Assembly: GCA_963921825.1 (NCBI GenBank)
Contig: OY997590.1
Location: 60,874,012-60,938,011 of the forward strand
Length of the DNA stretch: 64,000 nt
Direction: 5' to 3'
DNA from: Erodium maritimum
Taxonomy: Eukaryota > Streptophyta > Magnoliopsida > Geraniales > Geraniaceae
Shown: one piece after another, positions 1-11,618 of the stretch
Layout of the letters: each line of letters begins with the position of its first letter
Numbering within the stretch: the stretch's first letter is position 1
Notes under the pieces: generated by a model
Databases searched by the model: none
What the model saw: only the letters and a program-made list of their open reading frames with translations
Told to the model about the DNA's origin: nothing
Program-made: the position numbers and the translations under genes

Positions 1-189
1 AGTTATTGACACTTCATGTAACTCTGATATGGTCTTAGAGACAGCCTTGTCAAGGACATATTCTTTGCGTTCATACTTGAGGACTATCCTCAAAATTCCG
101 TACCAGTCCAAATAGTTTGTCCCATTTAGATTGACCCTGTCAAGAATGGTTTTTAATGACAAACTATTAATGTTCGCTGAATTTTCCAT
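1..189 (-). CDS. Copia-A gag, N-terminal part (runs off the window)
   Basis: On the minus strand an ATG at 189-187 opens a frame that stays open to base 1. It reads MENSANINSLSLKTIL, then LNGTNYLDWYGILRIVLKYE and KEYVLD. The 'LNGTNYLDW...LRIVLKYERKEYVLD' pattern is the N-terminal block of plant Ty1/copia Gag (UBN2/DUF4219-type), the capsid protein of the virus-like particle. It lies 1.55 kb downstream of a matching primer-binding site and LTR on the same strand. No stop or frameshift is visible in the 63 codons present. The rest of gag and all of pol lie outside the window, so intactness is unknown. Confidence 0.8.
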   Translation of the reverse strand, partial: MENSANINSLSLKTILDRVNLNGTNYLDWYGILRIVLKYERKEYVLDKAVSKTISELHEVSIT

Positions 190-1735
190 TTGATCTACAA
201 CAGATAAAATTCAATCAGTAAACTGAATAAATTTTATGAAGATCAAGCTTAAACACCAACAATCGATTCTAAAACTTTAGAATCTGTAACCAAGATCCTT
301 GATTCACTCGATTAAGCTGAACTAATGCTCACCACTTAATAGAGCTATGTAGGTAGGACTCCATAAAATCACATCCAATGTGACTCTTGGCTAGGGTATG
401 TACATATGTACACGACTTACCCTATCTGTTACCCTGGCTCAACCTCAGGCTGAGAATCGTAGTCGGGTCCACCAATTTTCAACTATGGCCCGTCACTATG
501 TAGGTGCTCCGCTAATGCGCACGACACCCACATATGTCGTCCAAACCTACTACCCCGCTTCCCCATGGATGCTCCGCTAATGCGCACGACACCCATAGGA
601 CGGGGAGGTAGTAAGATGTTGATGATTGGGAGGTATCGGACATGACCCGCTTTTACTTGTCCAGTTGTGTTCAAAACTTTGGCACATCCTAGATGCGATG
701 AGCACATCAACTACATTCCAAATGCAATGATGCCTCAAATTACATCCAATGTAATTCTTCCTTTGAACCCGTCAACTACATCCAATGTAATGACGGTTCT
801 AAGGGTTCACACACAAGGATTAAAATTCCAATTTTATCTTTGCATGTGAGGTGATATGCTCGGTAAATAAAGTTAAGCATGCAATTCTAAAACACATAGA
901 ATTAATCATGCATAAACTAAACCAAGCATAAAGCGATAAATGTGCACATAATAGCCCCCTAAACTAACTCCCACTAGCTTCTTGAGCTACACCGACTCCA
1001 AGCTGATGCCAACACCCGAAAAGCCACCAAATGACCTTTTCACCCTTTCTTCGTCTTGAGTAAAATATTACAATTTAATACACGACTCGCAGGTCGGGAA
1101 TAAATAAATATTACAAACAAGTGGTTCGACGACCACACCTTGAAATAATAATTACACGCTAACTCTAACGGCTCGCAGGCCGTGAAAAGCGATACATAAT
1201 TAAATCGAGCTCGGGGCTATTATGTACACCATGCCAACATCACATCACACATCGTGTTATCAAACAAGCATGTTATCAAACATCATGTGATTTTTCGGTT
1301 TTAATTAATAGCCAAGTTTCGAAAATTTTTGATGCTCGGTTTATCGAAACCGTTCAAAAATGAAACTTTTGAACATTTGATCTTCGAGTTCGTCATGACG
1401 GTTCCAAACTCGTCATAACTAACAAAACGGTTTAGCCTTGGCATATCAACCATCCAATGGTCATGCTTGGCCTAGCTCCGTCCAACGGAGCCCCGTTCGG
1501 TCCCGGTTTCGGCTCCCCGAGAGTCCCGCTCCCGAGACCCGAAAAATCAAAAAAAAAAATTTCAAAATTTCCAGATTTGAAATAATTTTCAAAAATTCAT
1601 TTTACATGCATTAAATCCATAAACAATAATTTAAAACATGTTATCAAACAATTTAGCAAAATAACATGCCAAAAACGAAACTTTCAAGCAAAACCGAAAC
1701 TTTGAACACCGTCTTGTGAATCCCGAAGGTAGCAC
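190..1735 (-). other. Copia-A untranslated leader between primer site and gag
   Basis: About 1.55 kb lies between the primer-binding site and the gag ATG of Copia-A and has no coding frame I can support. It contains a 25 bp perfect direct repeat (506-530 and 571-595) and several copies of a short 'tacatccaatgta' motif (about 364-795). A long leader with a long LTR is known for BARE/Angela-like copia elements. Assigning this element to that group is inference. Confidence 0.6.
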
Positions 1736-1748
1736 GGCTCTGATACCA
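1736..1748 (-). promoter_or_regulatory. Copia-A primer-binding site (tRNA-iMet)
   Basis: The minus strand reads TGGTATCAGAGCC one base after the LTR end. This matches the 3' end of initiator methionine tRNA, the usual primer for Ty1/copia reverse transcription. It marks the LTR at 1750-3436 as a 5' LTR and sets the element's direction. Confidence 0.85.
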
Positions 1749-1749
1749 A

Positions 1750-3436
1750 TGTTGGGTCTCGAGGTAGGGTTGGAGATGAACCAACTCGCAGCGGAAAATA
1801 AATGAAAACCAAGAGACGATTAAAACCATGAAACAACTAACAAAGAATGGATTCACAAGAGAAAAATTCAGCACTAGTTCTTACCAAAACAAGAACACCG
1901 GTTAACGAATGATTGGCTTGAGTCTCCAAGACGCCTACGTATCCACATGGGAATCAAAGCCACGTAGTTCTTCTCTTTGAGGACTCAAGAACACAAACAT
2001 GGAGGTGGAAACTAGCCAAACCCGAAATGGCCATGGAAGAGGGAGAGAAAATGTGTTTCCTATTCTTGTCTTGTGTTTGTTATGTTGAAAAAAGATGACT
2101 TAAACATAACAAAACCCATACTTGTCCAACTAAAGGCATGGGACAAGTATGGTGTCAAGTAAGGTGTAAATAGGACAAGTATGGCAAGACAAGATTGGGT
2201 TAGGTGGTGAATCACCAACACCTTAATCCTTGTCTTGCTTACTTAGTACTAATTAATCAAGACTTGATTAATTAGTTCCATGGGCCTTGGTTGCATGGGC
2301 CTTTCATGGGCGTCTTGGAACATGGCCCGTGGCCATTTCTAACGAGGTCCCGTGATTCGCTCATCGCCTCCAAGCCTTCCATACCGGAAATGTCCAACAT
2401 TATCCGACGCGATCAATCCCAAGACTCCAAGCCTTGTCTCGATCTGTGAAGTCCTATTCACTTACGGGCACATGACCCAAAACCCAGTTTTGGTCATGTC
2501 CCGAGACAACTCCCTTTTGGCCATTCTCCATAAATGTGTCAATGAGTTTCATCCTCCGGTGTGACCCTTAGGTTTATGCATGTCAATAGATCAACGTAAA
2601 ATCCCATTTTACTTGATCCTATTTAAGTGGCAACTAACGAGACTTTAGTATTGCCTGACACTACATAACGAATCGACCCTGTCGATTCTAACCTTTCCGT
2701 CGTCCCTGTCATTATCCTTTTATCTCCGATATCCTGATTGAGATAAGGCATAGAGCCGTCATCCTTATTATTCTCAATCACCGTTCCTTGATATGTGAGA
2801 TGACTGAAGATATGATACCCAGTATCATGTGCATGGCCATGCTATTCTTCCAGTCACTCTCGATCAAGTGGCCGAGAACCGATATCTTTCCCATACCTTA
2901 GTATGAGGGATAAATCCCTTAGCCGTCTTTTGTGTCACTCATGTAGCCCGTCCCCAAGCCAATCCTGGCCGTTATGGAAGCCCTGTTATGGACAACGTTA
3001 GGCTCAGGTCAAACTCAGTTGTTGACTACATAGCGATCACAAAGACTCCTTGGTCTAAGGATACATGACAAGCTACAACACTGAATATGTTCATGACTTA
3101 ATCTATGGCACATATTCAGGGCGGGTCGTCCAATATCATGTCCCACATGATATCTATGATCAGACTCCGGAATCCCATTCCAATGACTAACAGAACGTAA
3201 GCCATAAAGAGCCATCTTTCATACTAGTCGCTTCTAGTGAAGCTTTGTTGACTAGGGACCCATCGAGTGTGATCTATCTCGATCTATGGTTCTATTCGCA
3301 TGGTGGGCATAGATCAGAGCACACATCGATATATTACCCCAACACATAAGTAATATAAAGCCGCTTTAATTTTATTGCTAACGATGATATATACATTTGG
3401 ACATTTAGGATTGAACTACGGGCACTAAGACTAACA
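1750..3436 (-). repeat. Copia-A 5' LTR (1687 bp)
   Basis: On the minus strand the LTR begins TGTTAGTCTTAG at 3436 and ends GACCCAACA at 1750, so it has TGTT...AACA ends. A second copy of almost equal length and high similarity lies in the opposite orientation at 58801-60488, which fixes both boundaries. The primer site follows directly. Short frames inside it (for example 2352-2564) are not genes. Confidence 0.88.
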
Positions 3437-4168
3437 GTGATTCCTCTTGAGCAGCAACGACATAGGCTGGTCCAAGTCCAGTTAAGGGTTCCAAACTCAG
3501 AATTTGAGACTGAACAACAATGTAATCCTCATCCAAGCCCATTAAGAAATCGCACACTTTCTCTTCCTCGCGCATTGCCTGCATTTTCTAAGTGATATTG
3601 CAGGTACAAAGACCACAAGAACATACAGGTATTAGGCGTAAACCTCATAACTCATCCCAGGATGATTTCTGCTTACCATAATAGAGAGAGAGACAAACAG
3701 ACAGACTAAGCGTCTCTCTTGGTGTAACAAGGCAATAGCACGGCGCAGGGCATATACACGGGGTGTTATCCCTTGAGTGAACCTTTGCTCGAGGTCCTCC
3801 CAAATTTGCCTTGTTGTTGCGGCATGAACAAAGCCAAGTTGTAACTCTTTTCTCAGAGTATTGAGCAACCAAGACTTCACCAACGCACTGCATTGAAGCC
3901 ATAATTGGTAGTTCCCGGACTGGATATCGGGTTTGGGTATGGATCGGTCAATGAATCCAACCTTCTGTTTGTATTGAAGTACATCTTGAAAATGACAACG
4001 CCAGGCGAAATAGTTGTCGCCGGATGCATTGAGCGGCTGCGTGATAAACATCATTCTAGGGTTATCAGGTGGGTGTAGGTAGAATGGAGAAGTATTGTTG
4101 ATGGATGCCCTTGTGGTGTTGGTAGTCATCCCCAATCCCTCGTTGTTCTCACCTACGTCGTCTCCCAT
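3437..4168 (-). pseudogene. Copia-B gag, broken, cut by Copia-A insertion
   Basis: The minus strand from the ATG at 4168 encodes a copia Gag N-terminus. It includes SPFYLHPPDNPR, LNASGDNYFAWR, KVGFIDRSIPKPD and IWEDLEQRF, the UBN2/retrotran_gag-type capsid pattern. The frame breaks near 3720. Matching Gag sequence resumes in other frames as YYGKQKSSWDEL (about 3645-3690) and then MREEEKVCDFLMGLDEDY and QILSLEPLTGLGPAYVVA up to base 3437. There the Copia-A LTR begins. Copia-A therefore landed in this older gag. The rest of Copia-B should lie beyond Copia-A, to the left of the window. At least two frame breaks make it non-functional. Confidence 0.82.
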
Positions 4169-4181
4169 TTGAGAGCGGGTT

Positions 4182-4194
4182 TGTTCTGATATCA
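4182..4194 (-). promoter_or_regulatory. Copia-B primer-binding site, mutated
   Basis: The minus strand reads TGATATCAGAACA directly after the putative LTR end. It differs from the initiator-Met primer site (TGGTATCAGAGCC) at a few positions. It sits 13 bases upstream of the gag ATG of Copia-B. Confidence 0.6.
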
Positions 4195-4499
4195 TGAAGA
4201 ATATGAAACTGGTGATCAAAGGTAATTGTGTATTACTTGATGACTCTATACACCTGCTTTAGTACATATTTATACAAGAAGAATATGGATTATACAAGGA
4301 AACTAATAATGTGGTTGAGGTCAATAATATATATAAGGAAAGGTGGATATGATTGGGGAGCCTTGATTCAAGGAATGGAGGGAATCAAGTGATTCTGTCA
4401 ATGTATAGAGTGCGGAATAAATATAGGAGTTAGTGCACATCAATCAATTCATGTCTAGGTTTCGTATCAATGGAAACTTATAATCACTTAACCTCTTCA
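4195..4499 (-). repeat. Copia-B 5' LTR (putative, about 305 bp)
   Basis: The minus strand ends CATATTCTTCA at 4195, next to the primer site. A TATA-like TGTATAAATATG lies inside. The far boundary at 4499 rests only on the inverted ends TGAAGA...TCTTCA, because no second LTR copy is in the window. Confidence 0.45.
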
Positions 4500-5252
4500 C
4501 TCTACCATCGTAGTTGTTCTTTGTTTCATGTATCAGGCTTTTATTTAAGCTTACTTGTGTAGTCAAACCGATTCTCATAGCAATTTAATTTAGAAGAAAC
4601 GTCATGTTACCGCACAGAATTAAGGTCAATTACCAAATCATAACACATACGTATGAAAAGTAGTACATAGTAATAGGTTTTACCAATTAATTCTCAAAAT
4701 GTATCAAAATTTGTTAAGTGTGACTAACTCCGTGAAATATCAGTCACATGCTTGTCACGTTGTCTAAAACTTTCCTAAAATGGCATGCGGAAACTTGATG
4801 TCATTACGTAGATCTTTCGTTTATTCTCAAATCATAACCCTAACCTATCAACTTTTCATGTTACTCACTTAACGGTCATTAAACTTGAGGAAGGAAAATG
4901 CAATAGGTTGCGGACAACGTTACTATGTAATACTTTTCATATGTATGAGTTAGGATTTAGTAATAAACGAAAGGTGTGGATGCGGACATCAAATAACCCC
5001 TTTAATTTATACCAACACATTTGAATGTGAGATGTTTAATTCGTCTTTAGCACGTTTTAGATAAACCTGACTGCAATATTAAATCAATGATTATAAAATT
5101 AATTAAAAATCTGTCAATCTCTTACTATAACCATGAGTTAGGGTTTGTTTAAGAGTCTTGATGTTTTGAAGCTCATTCACAATTCTCTTTGTTGACGTAT
5201 TTTCCACTGAGTGTGTGGGTTTAGAGACTAAACCAAACTATTTACAATGCGT
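4500..5252. repeat. AT-rich gap with imperfect inverted repeats (MITE-like)
   Basis: No gene is visible. Arms at about 4630-4675 and 4918-4965 are inverted copies of each other (the left contains catacgtatgaaaagtagta, the right its near-complement). A third related segment lies at 4808-4860 around 'ctttcgtttatt'. The layout fits a decayed MITE of roughly 380 bp (about 4610-4995). No clear target duplication was found. Confidence 0.45.
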
Positions 5253-5419
5253 TGTTAGCAGATTTTATTGTATCAGTGTTCATATTCATATTTATCATGT
5301 ATTAGTGTCCAGCTTTATAGTTCATGTGTATTAGGACTATACTATAAGTTTCACAGTTGTATTAAGAGATCATCTCAATCAATAACAAACAAACTCTCAA
5401 GGGAAATTATATTATTTCA
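5253..5419 (+). repeat. Copia-C 5' LTR (167 bp)
   Basis: Begins TGTTAGCAGATTTTATTG and ends ATTATTTCA, directly before the primer site. It matches 9887-10079 apart from an indel of about 26 bp and scattered substitutions. Confidence 0.85.
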
Positions 5420-5432
5420 TGGTATCGGAGCC
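5420..5432 (+). promoter_or_regulatory. Copia-C primer-binding site
   Basis: TGGTATCGGAGCC directly follows the 5' LTR and differs from the initiator-Met tRNA primer site by one base. Confidence 0.8.
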
Positions 5433-5553
5433 TAATCTGACATCTTTTTTTTCTTTACTTACAGTCGTACTACTGTTTGTGCGTCCTTTATCTTCGCCTT
5501 TACATCTGTCATACCAAACATAACCTTCAACTAACTGCAATCTATGTATTCAA

Positions 5554-6390
5554 CATGTCCATAGACAGCTCTTCCTCCACCCAAAGTTCTACAACTTCTC
5601 AATCCACCTCAACCTTTCATCATGCATACAGTGTCACTAATGCTGGGAACTTTGTTCCTCTCAAGCTTACCACAAACGATCCCCTCTACAAACAATGGAG
5701 GGAGATGTTCCGGAACCAATGTGTCAGTCACTAAACATTGGAACACATTACTGATCCTCCCCCAACTACACTAGATTCTTTGTAGTTACGCCTTGATGCT
5801 CTTGTCGTTACGTGGCTCTATGCTACTGTAGACTCAGATTTGCTCTCGGATGTTTTCAAACCTGAAGCCACTTCCCGTGATATGTGGAACTTGATCGAAG
5901 CCCTTTATCTGGACAATAAGATGTCTTGGGCTCTCCAATTACAACAATAACTTCGATCCTTTCGGAATGGAACTCTTACAGTTTTTGAGTATTGCCATAA
6001 ACTCAAAGTTTTATCCGACTCACGTGTAGATGTCGATCAGTCCCTTTCTGATCAAGAGCTCGTCGTATAGACTCTACATGGACTTCCAAAGTCATTCAAC
6101 AACACTATTGAGGAAATTCAACACCAAATCCCTTTTCCTGATTTCCTCAAAGTTCGTTCTATGCTCATCCTTACAAAGAATCGCCAAGCTCAACTTCCAA
6201 ACACCAATTTTGTTCTCTATAACACATACAATCTAAATCCCTACCCATCTTCCTCTTCATCGTTTCCCAACCATGGAAGACAAATGTTTAAGAGTCAAGG
6301 ACGTACTTACAGTGGTTGCGGCTTCGGGAACTATGGTCGTGGCTCAGCCGGCTCACTCAATTGTCGATCAGGTAATTTCAGCCTTTAAAT
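5554..6390 (+). pseudogene. Copia-C gag remnant
   Basis: The ATG at 5554 starts MSIDSSSSTQ and a Gag-like stretch follows: NFVPLKLTTNDPLYKQW, then after an in-frame stop LLSDVFKPEATSRDMWNLIE, LRSFRNGTLTVFEY and LHGLPKSFNNTIEEI. This is the UBN2-type copia Gag pattern. At least four in-frame stops interrupt it (about 5732, 5782, 5948, 6068). The C-terminal serine/glycine-rich part ends at 6388. Not functional. Confidence 0.75.
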
Positions 6391-6785
6391 CCGCTCACCA
6401 AGAATTATCAGTTCCTCGCCAGGTTTCCAGCAACACACACTTCCGCATTCTGCCGCTTCAAGCTCCTTCCGGCAGCAACATCAATAGCATATCCTCTGTC
6501 TCCAGCAGCAAGTCGCTCTCCTTCAACAACAACTGAACGTGTTCCCGTTAGATTTATCACGCATTCAACACTATTATCTCTCAACCGGGTTGTCCATACC
6601 AGACCCATTACCAGTAGTAGTAGCCCACGGTACAGCAGTTGCAGCTCACCCAAGTCAGCAACAAGCTCCAGCCTAATTGTTCTCTTCGTCCCGACACAAT
6701 TCAATAGCTCAAGCTCCATTTTTTCCCTTCATTCGGTCCAACATCACAAGTTCCCCTCACTGACCTCAGTCAACTCTTCTCCACA

Positions 6786-9700
6786 GTGACGCTTCAACAA
6801 TCGGACAACGGATGGTACATGGACACAGGCGCCATGTCTCATACTTCTTCACACTCAGGCACACTTTTTAACGTAACTCCATGTACAAATTCTAGCTCAA
6901 TTATTGTTGGTAACAATGTTGTTTTACCTGTGCATTTTACTGGTCGGTACTCATTTCCTACCCCCTTTAAAAAAATTTAACTACGTGATATTCTAGTTAG
7001 CCCTCACATTGTTAAAAATATTGTTTTTTTCAAAAAAATTTACTCTATGAAGGATCTTCAGTTCGAGACTTCCTTTCTCCGATGCGATAGCATCAGGGAC
7101 TTGTACTCCATTTCCACCTCCACTCCATCATCAACGACCTCCTTGTTGCTCTCTACTGAGATCTCCCCCACCATTTGGCATCGATGACTTGGACACCCTG
7201 GTCGTCCTACTTTTAGGTTTCTATGTTCTAGAAATTTCATTTCATGTAATAGGGAATCTTTGGACAATATCTGTGATGCATGTCAATTAGGCAAACACTT
7301 TTGCCTTATTTTTTCTCATTCCCTTTCTCGTACTACTCATTTGTTTGAAATAGTTCTTTTTTTTATCTTTGGACTTCTCCTGTTATTAGCTCCAGTGGTT
7401 TCAAATACTATTTTTTGTTCTTAGACGATTTTTCTCACTTCTTATGAGTTTTTCCTTTATGAGCTAAATCCGAGGTTTTCCACTTGTTTGTTCGCATTCA
7501 CACATATCTTCACACGCAATTTGGCCATCCTGTCAAATCTTTTCAATTGATAATGGTCGTGAATTTGACAACAAACCCTTTCATGATTTCTTTAATTCTC
7601 ATGGAATCATCTTTCGGTTCTCTTTCCCTCACACACTTCAACATAAATGGTAAAGTGGAACGCATGATTCGTACTACCAATAATATAGGTCGCTCTCTTA
7701 TTTTTCATGCTCACCTGCCACCCTCTTTTTAGGTTGGAAGCCTACACATGGTTGTTCATATTCTCAACTTTTTTCCTACAAAGGCTATCTCTTTTCGAAC
7801 CCCTTTCGGACTTTTGTATCACATATTCCCCACCTACAATCATCTTTGTATTTTTGGATGATTATGTTATACAAATCTTTCTTCTACAAGCCCCCACAAC
7901 CTTGCCCCTCGATCTCGTGCTTGCATCTTTCTTGGCTACCTGTCTAATCATCGTGGTTACCGTTGTCTTACCCCTTCTGGGAAAATTATTATCTCTCATC
8001 ATGTCACTTTTGATGAATCAGTCTTTCCCTACTCCTCTCACCCCTCACCCCACCCACCTTCCTATTATAACTTCCTCATCTCTTCCTCCGACGAGATTTC
8101 TCTCCTCATTCATTCCCACATCGCCTCCAATTCGTTTACTCCCTCGTCTCGTCCATCCCCTCCAACCTCGCATGTCTCGCCCACGTCTTCCACTAACGTC
8201 CCTCCATGTTCCTCCCTTGCCCCATTATCCTTACCTGCTCCGCTGCAACGTCCCTTTCATCCCATGACCACTCGCAGTCAGGTCGGCACCATAAAACCTC
8301 GTCGTGTACTTGATCTTCATCTCTCTACTTCCACTCCATCTCATATTCCTCGTTCTTCCACTCAAGTTCTTTGTGATCCACATTGGAAGAAAGCCATAAA
8401 AGACGAGCTCTCTGCTCTTCATGCAAACGGTACTTGGGACTTGGTGCCTTGCCCATCTGATGTCAAAATCGTTGGATCCAAATGGATCTTTCGTCATAAA
8501 TTACGCTCTGACGGTTCTTTAGAGCGTTACAAAGCTCGCCTTGATACCCAGGGGTACACACAACAGCCTAGCATTGACTATAATTACACTTTCACCCCTA
8601 TCGTCAAACCAGCTACCATCCGGACCATTCTCAGTCTATCTTTCTCTCGTTATTGGCCTATTCATCAACTCGATGTAAAAAATGCATTTCTTCATGGTGA
8701 CCTATTTGAAACGGTTTATATGAAACAATCCCCCAATTTCCACGGCCCATGACTTCCCGGCCACGTTTGTTGCCTCAAGAAAGTCCTATATGGTCTTAAA
8801 CAAGCTCCTCGGGCGTGGTATCAACGATTTTCTTCTTATCTTCTGTCCATCGGCTTCATTAGTAGTAAAGCCGGCATTTCTCTTCTCATATACTAGAATG
8901 GTTCCCACACTTTCTTTATCGTATCTATGTTAATGATATCATCCTCACTGCATCTTCGGTTCCTCTTCTTACGACCATCACTTCTCGCCTTAGCTCAAAA
9001 TTCTCTATGACCTATCCTGGTCCTTTACATTATTTTTTGGGCGTTTCTGTCACTCGTTCTCCTGCTGGTCTCTTTCTCTCTCAATAGAAATTAGCTCGTG
9101 AGATTCTTGTTCATGCTAACATGTCCTCTTGAAATCCGTGTCGCACTCATGTTGACACAAAGTCCAAACTATCCTCCTCATCAGCCCCTTAGTTTCTGAT
9201 CCTTCACTCTATCGTAGTCTAACGGGCGCCCTCCAATACCTCATCTTCACTCGCCCGGACATATCACATGATGTTTAGTAGATTTTCTTGTTTATTCATG
9301 ATCCCCGTGAGTCTCACTTCTCTGCTCTTAAACGTATTCTTCGTTATGTACATGACACTCTCTCTCATGGTCTCCATCTCCTTCCTTCCCCTAACTTCTC
9401 TCTTGTTGCTTACTCTGATGTCGATTAGGCTGTTTTTCTTGACACTCTTCATTCCACTTTCGGTTATTGTGTTTTTCTTGGTCCTAACCTTATCTCTTGT
9501 TTTTCGAAACGGAAACATGTTGTATCCCGCTCTAGTGTTGAGGCTGAGTATCGTGGTGTTGCCAATATCGTCGACGAACCTTGTTGGTTGTGTAACCTTC
9601 TTCTTGAGTTACATATTTCTCTCCACACTGCCACCGTTATCGTCTCCAATAACATCAGTTCAGTATACATTACAGTAATCCGGTACAACATCAATGTTCC

Positions 9701-9875
9701 AAACATATCGAGTTAGACTTACATTTTGTGCGTGAGAAAGTTTCTGCAAGACAGGTTCATGTGCTCCATGTATCATCATCGTACCTGTTTGCAGACATAT
9801 TTACGAAGGGTCTCTTCTCGATACTTTTTGAAGATTTTAGATCCAACCTTAGCATCTTCTCTAATCCTGCTTCGA
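6786..9875 (+). pseudogene. Copia-C pol remnant (protease, integrase, RT, RNase H)
   Basis: Protease shows as GWYMDTGAMSHTSS (about 6810), with the D-T-G catalytic triplet kept. The integrase zinc region shows as IWHR*LGHPGRP near 7175, broken by a stop. The longest clean piece is RT, 8264-8752: GTWDLVPCPSD, GSKWIFRHKLRSDGS, ERYKARLDTQGYTQ and QLDVKNAFLHGDL. It stops before the catalytic YVDD box, whose region near 8915-8940 reads in a shifted frame. RNase H fragments run to about 9870. Many shifts make this a relic. Confidence 0.78.
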
Positions 9876-9886
9876 CTATAGGGACG

Positions 9887-10079
9887 TGTTAAAAGACTTT
9901 ATTGTATCAGTGTCTATATTCATATTTATCAAGTATTAGGGTCCAGCTTCATAGTTCATTTGTATTAGGGCTATACTTTTAGTTTTACAGTTGTATTAAG
10001 AGATCATCATCTCATCTATACGTTTATATATTATTCAATCAATAACAAACAAACCTTCAAGGAAAAATATATTATTTCA
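9887..10079 (+). repeat. Copia-C 3' LTR (193 bp)
   Basis: Begins TGTTAAAAGACTTTATTG and ends ATTATTTCA. It carries about 26 extra bases (around 10010-10036) compared with the 5' copy. The preceding purine stretch (tatagggacg) is a weak polypurine tract. Confidence 0.83.
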
Positions 10080-11450
10080 TCCAATCACAATAATTACACA
10101 CACCTCGTCTATAGACCTCCCTCTCTAAGTGCTCTCTGTCCCTTCTCGCTGGTCCTGGACCATGTGTCCACACCGTCTACGAGTCGTCACCGTCGGCGGC
10201 GACTGAGGCTTCGACCTCGGGGGTTTTCGGTGGGGGTGAGCCTTGCCCGTCCTCCAGCCCCTCAGAATTTACCTCTCTCACCGTCTTTTTCTCCTCTGCT
10301 CTTAGACCCAGCCTCTCCTTCTCACCCATGCCGGTCACCGGCCATTCCTCTACCATGGGAGTTATCTCAACACCGATATCGTTCCCAAATTCACCGTCTC
10401 CCCCCGCCTCCCCAAAAACCACTGTGGTCTCTTCCCCGTCGCCAGCCTCCCTCAGAAGAAAAAAAAACAGATCTCACCCGACCCTCTATGTATCTTCCTA
10501 CCCACCTCAAGCCCCGTTGGAACGTTTCTCGACCTGGTCGGCTAATGATTCGCCGAACCAAAGCCTTACCCAAAGCAAGGCTGGTCATCACCGACTGATT
10601 GAGCTCAAATCTAACCGGGCTCCTTGGTGCAACACTCACTCACCGGCGAGACTCAAATATGACAGGCCTGAATTTGCGAAGCCTCCCTTTGATCGGATTC
10701 TAGCAACCTCATCCTTGACGATGAAGCCCAGAGACTCTCGATTGGGTCCTCCTGTGGATCCTCAGGCCGGGAAATCATTGACGCTCTCTTCCTCTTCTCT
10801 GATAACATCTATGGCTTAGGTGGGCGGGGTTTCCTCTGACCTGATCTTGCTGGCCTTTTCTCACCCTTGCAATCACAAAAATCAGCCCCTTCCCTCACCG
10901 CCCCTAAACTTCCCATCCCCATCCCGGACTAGCCTCTCCTTTGCCGGAGCAAGTCAGATCTGGGAAGACAGATGTCCCATCCACGCCGTTGCAGAGCCCC
11001 CCTCCCTCCGCACTTAGGTTTCGTAATCGGAATCGCCACAACTCACCGGCCAGGGTCACATATGCTCGGCAGAGCCCTCCTTCATCGGAGTTTCTTCGTC
11101 CTCCGATACAAGTTGCACCCAATCGAAACTTCTTGCATCGCCAAGTACTGAGGATCCCAGCTCCTTGCACCATCGATAGAGACCCGGACCCTGATCCTGA
11201 TCCCCGAAAGCTAGGGCCTAGTGGGGGAAGGAAACCCATTGGGCCCAGAACCAGACGAGTCTCCCCGACCTCTTTTTGGGATGGTAATTCTTTTCCGAGG
11301 AAGCAGCTAAAGTGGGAGGACTCTGTCCTCAATCTTGCAAGTCAAGACAACCACTCACCGCGGTTTCTAGTTTCTTTAACTTGCGTAATCAAACGTATAT
11401 TTCGTGTTTGGTTGTTTTAACTCTGTTTGTCTAGAGTACTTGTCTTTGCT
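10080..11450. other. GC-rich, coding-like but unassigned stretch
   Basis: This C/G-rich block has several overlapping open frames on both strands, rich in Pro, Ser and Arg (10164-10598, 10328-10819 and 10941-11420 on the plus strand). None has a domain I recognise. Similar composition marks the 5' regions of the LINE-like elements elsewhere in this window, so a decayed LINE 5' end or first exon of a lost gene are the main options. I do not call a gene. Confidence 0.35.
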
Positions 11451-11557
11451 AACCATGATTGCTGGAATGTCTGCTTATTCCCTTGATGGTAGATATTATA
11501 ATTTATTGCTTGGATTAATGAATACCTACCTCTCTATCTATTATAAAGGATGGTGTA

Positions 11558-11618
11558 GGATAATTCAAATCTAATAAAAGAGAGGATAATTCAAATCCAA
11601 TAAAAGAGAGGATAATTC
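11558..11618 (+). repeat. 26 bp direct repeat, 2.3 copies
   Basis: Units start at 11558, 11584 and 11610. The first two differ at one base and the third is partial. They follow a 'tctctatctattataaagga' motif (11531-11550) that resembles Helitron 5' ends. Confidence 0.7.

Larger units (their letters stand above)
5253..10079 (+). mobile_element. Copia-C, decayed full-length Ty1/copia element
   Basis: Two similar short LTRs (5253-5419 and 9887-10079) bound about 4.5 kb of internal sequence in the order primer site, gag, protease, integrase, RT, RNase H, which is the copia order. All reading frames are broken by many stops and shifts. The LTRs differ by an indel of about 26 bp and many substitutions, so the insertion is old. 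The flanks (tgcgt on the left, tccaa on the right) do not match, so no target duplication survives. Confidence 0.85.

Noticed and set aside
398-849. Short open frames on both strands in the left edge region
   Set aside because: They lie in the Copia-A leader; no domain, and the repeat and leader context explains them.
7707-8267. 186-codon hydrophobic and proline-rich frame
   Set aside because: It lies in the degenerate Copia-C integrase-RT linker in a shifted frame; not a separate gene.
5248-10084. Target-site duplication for Copia-C
   Set aside because: tgcgt and tccaa do not match; none can be claimed.
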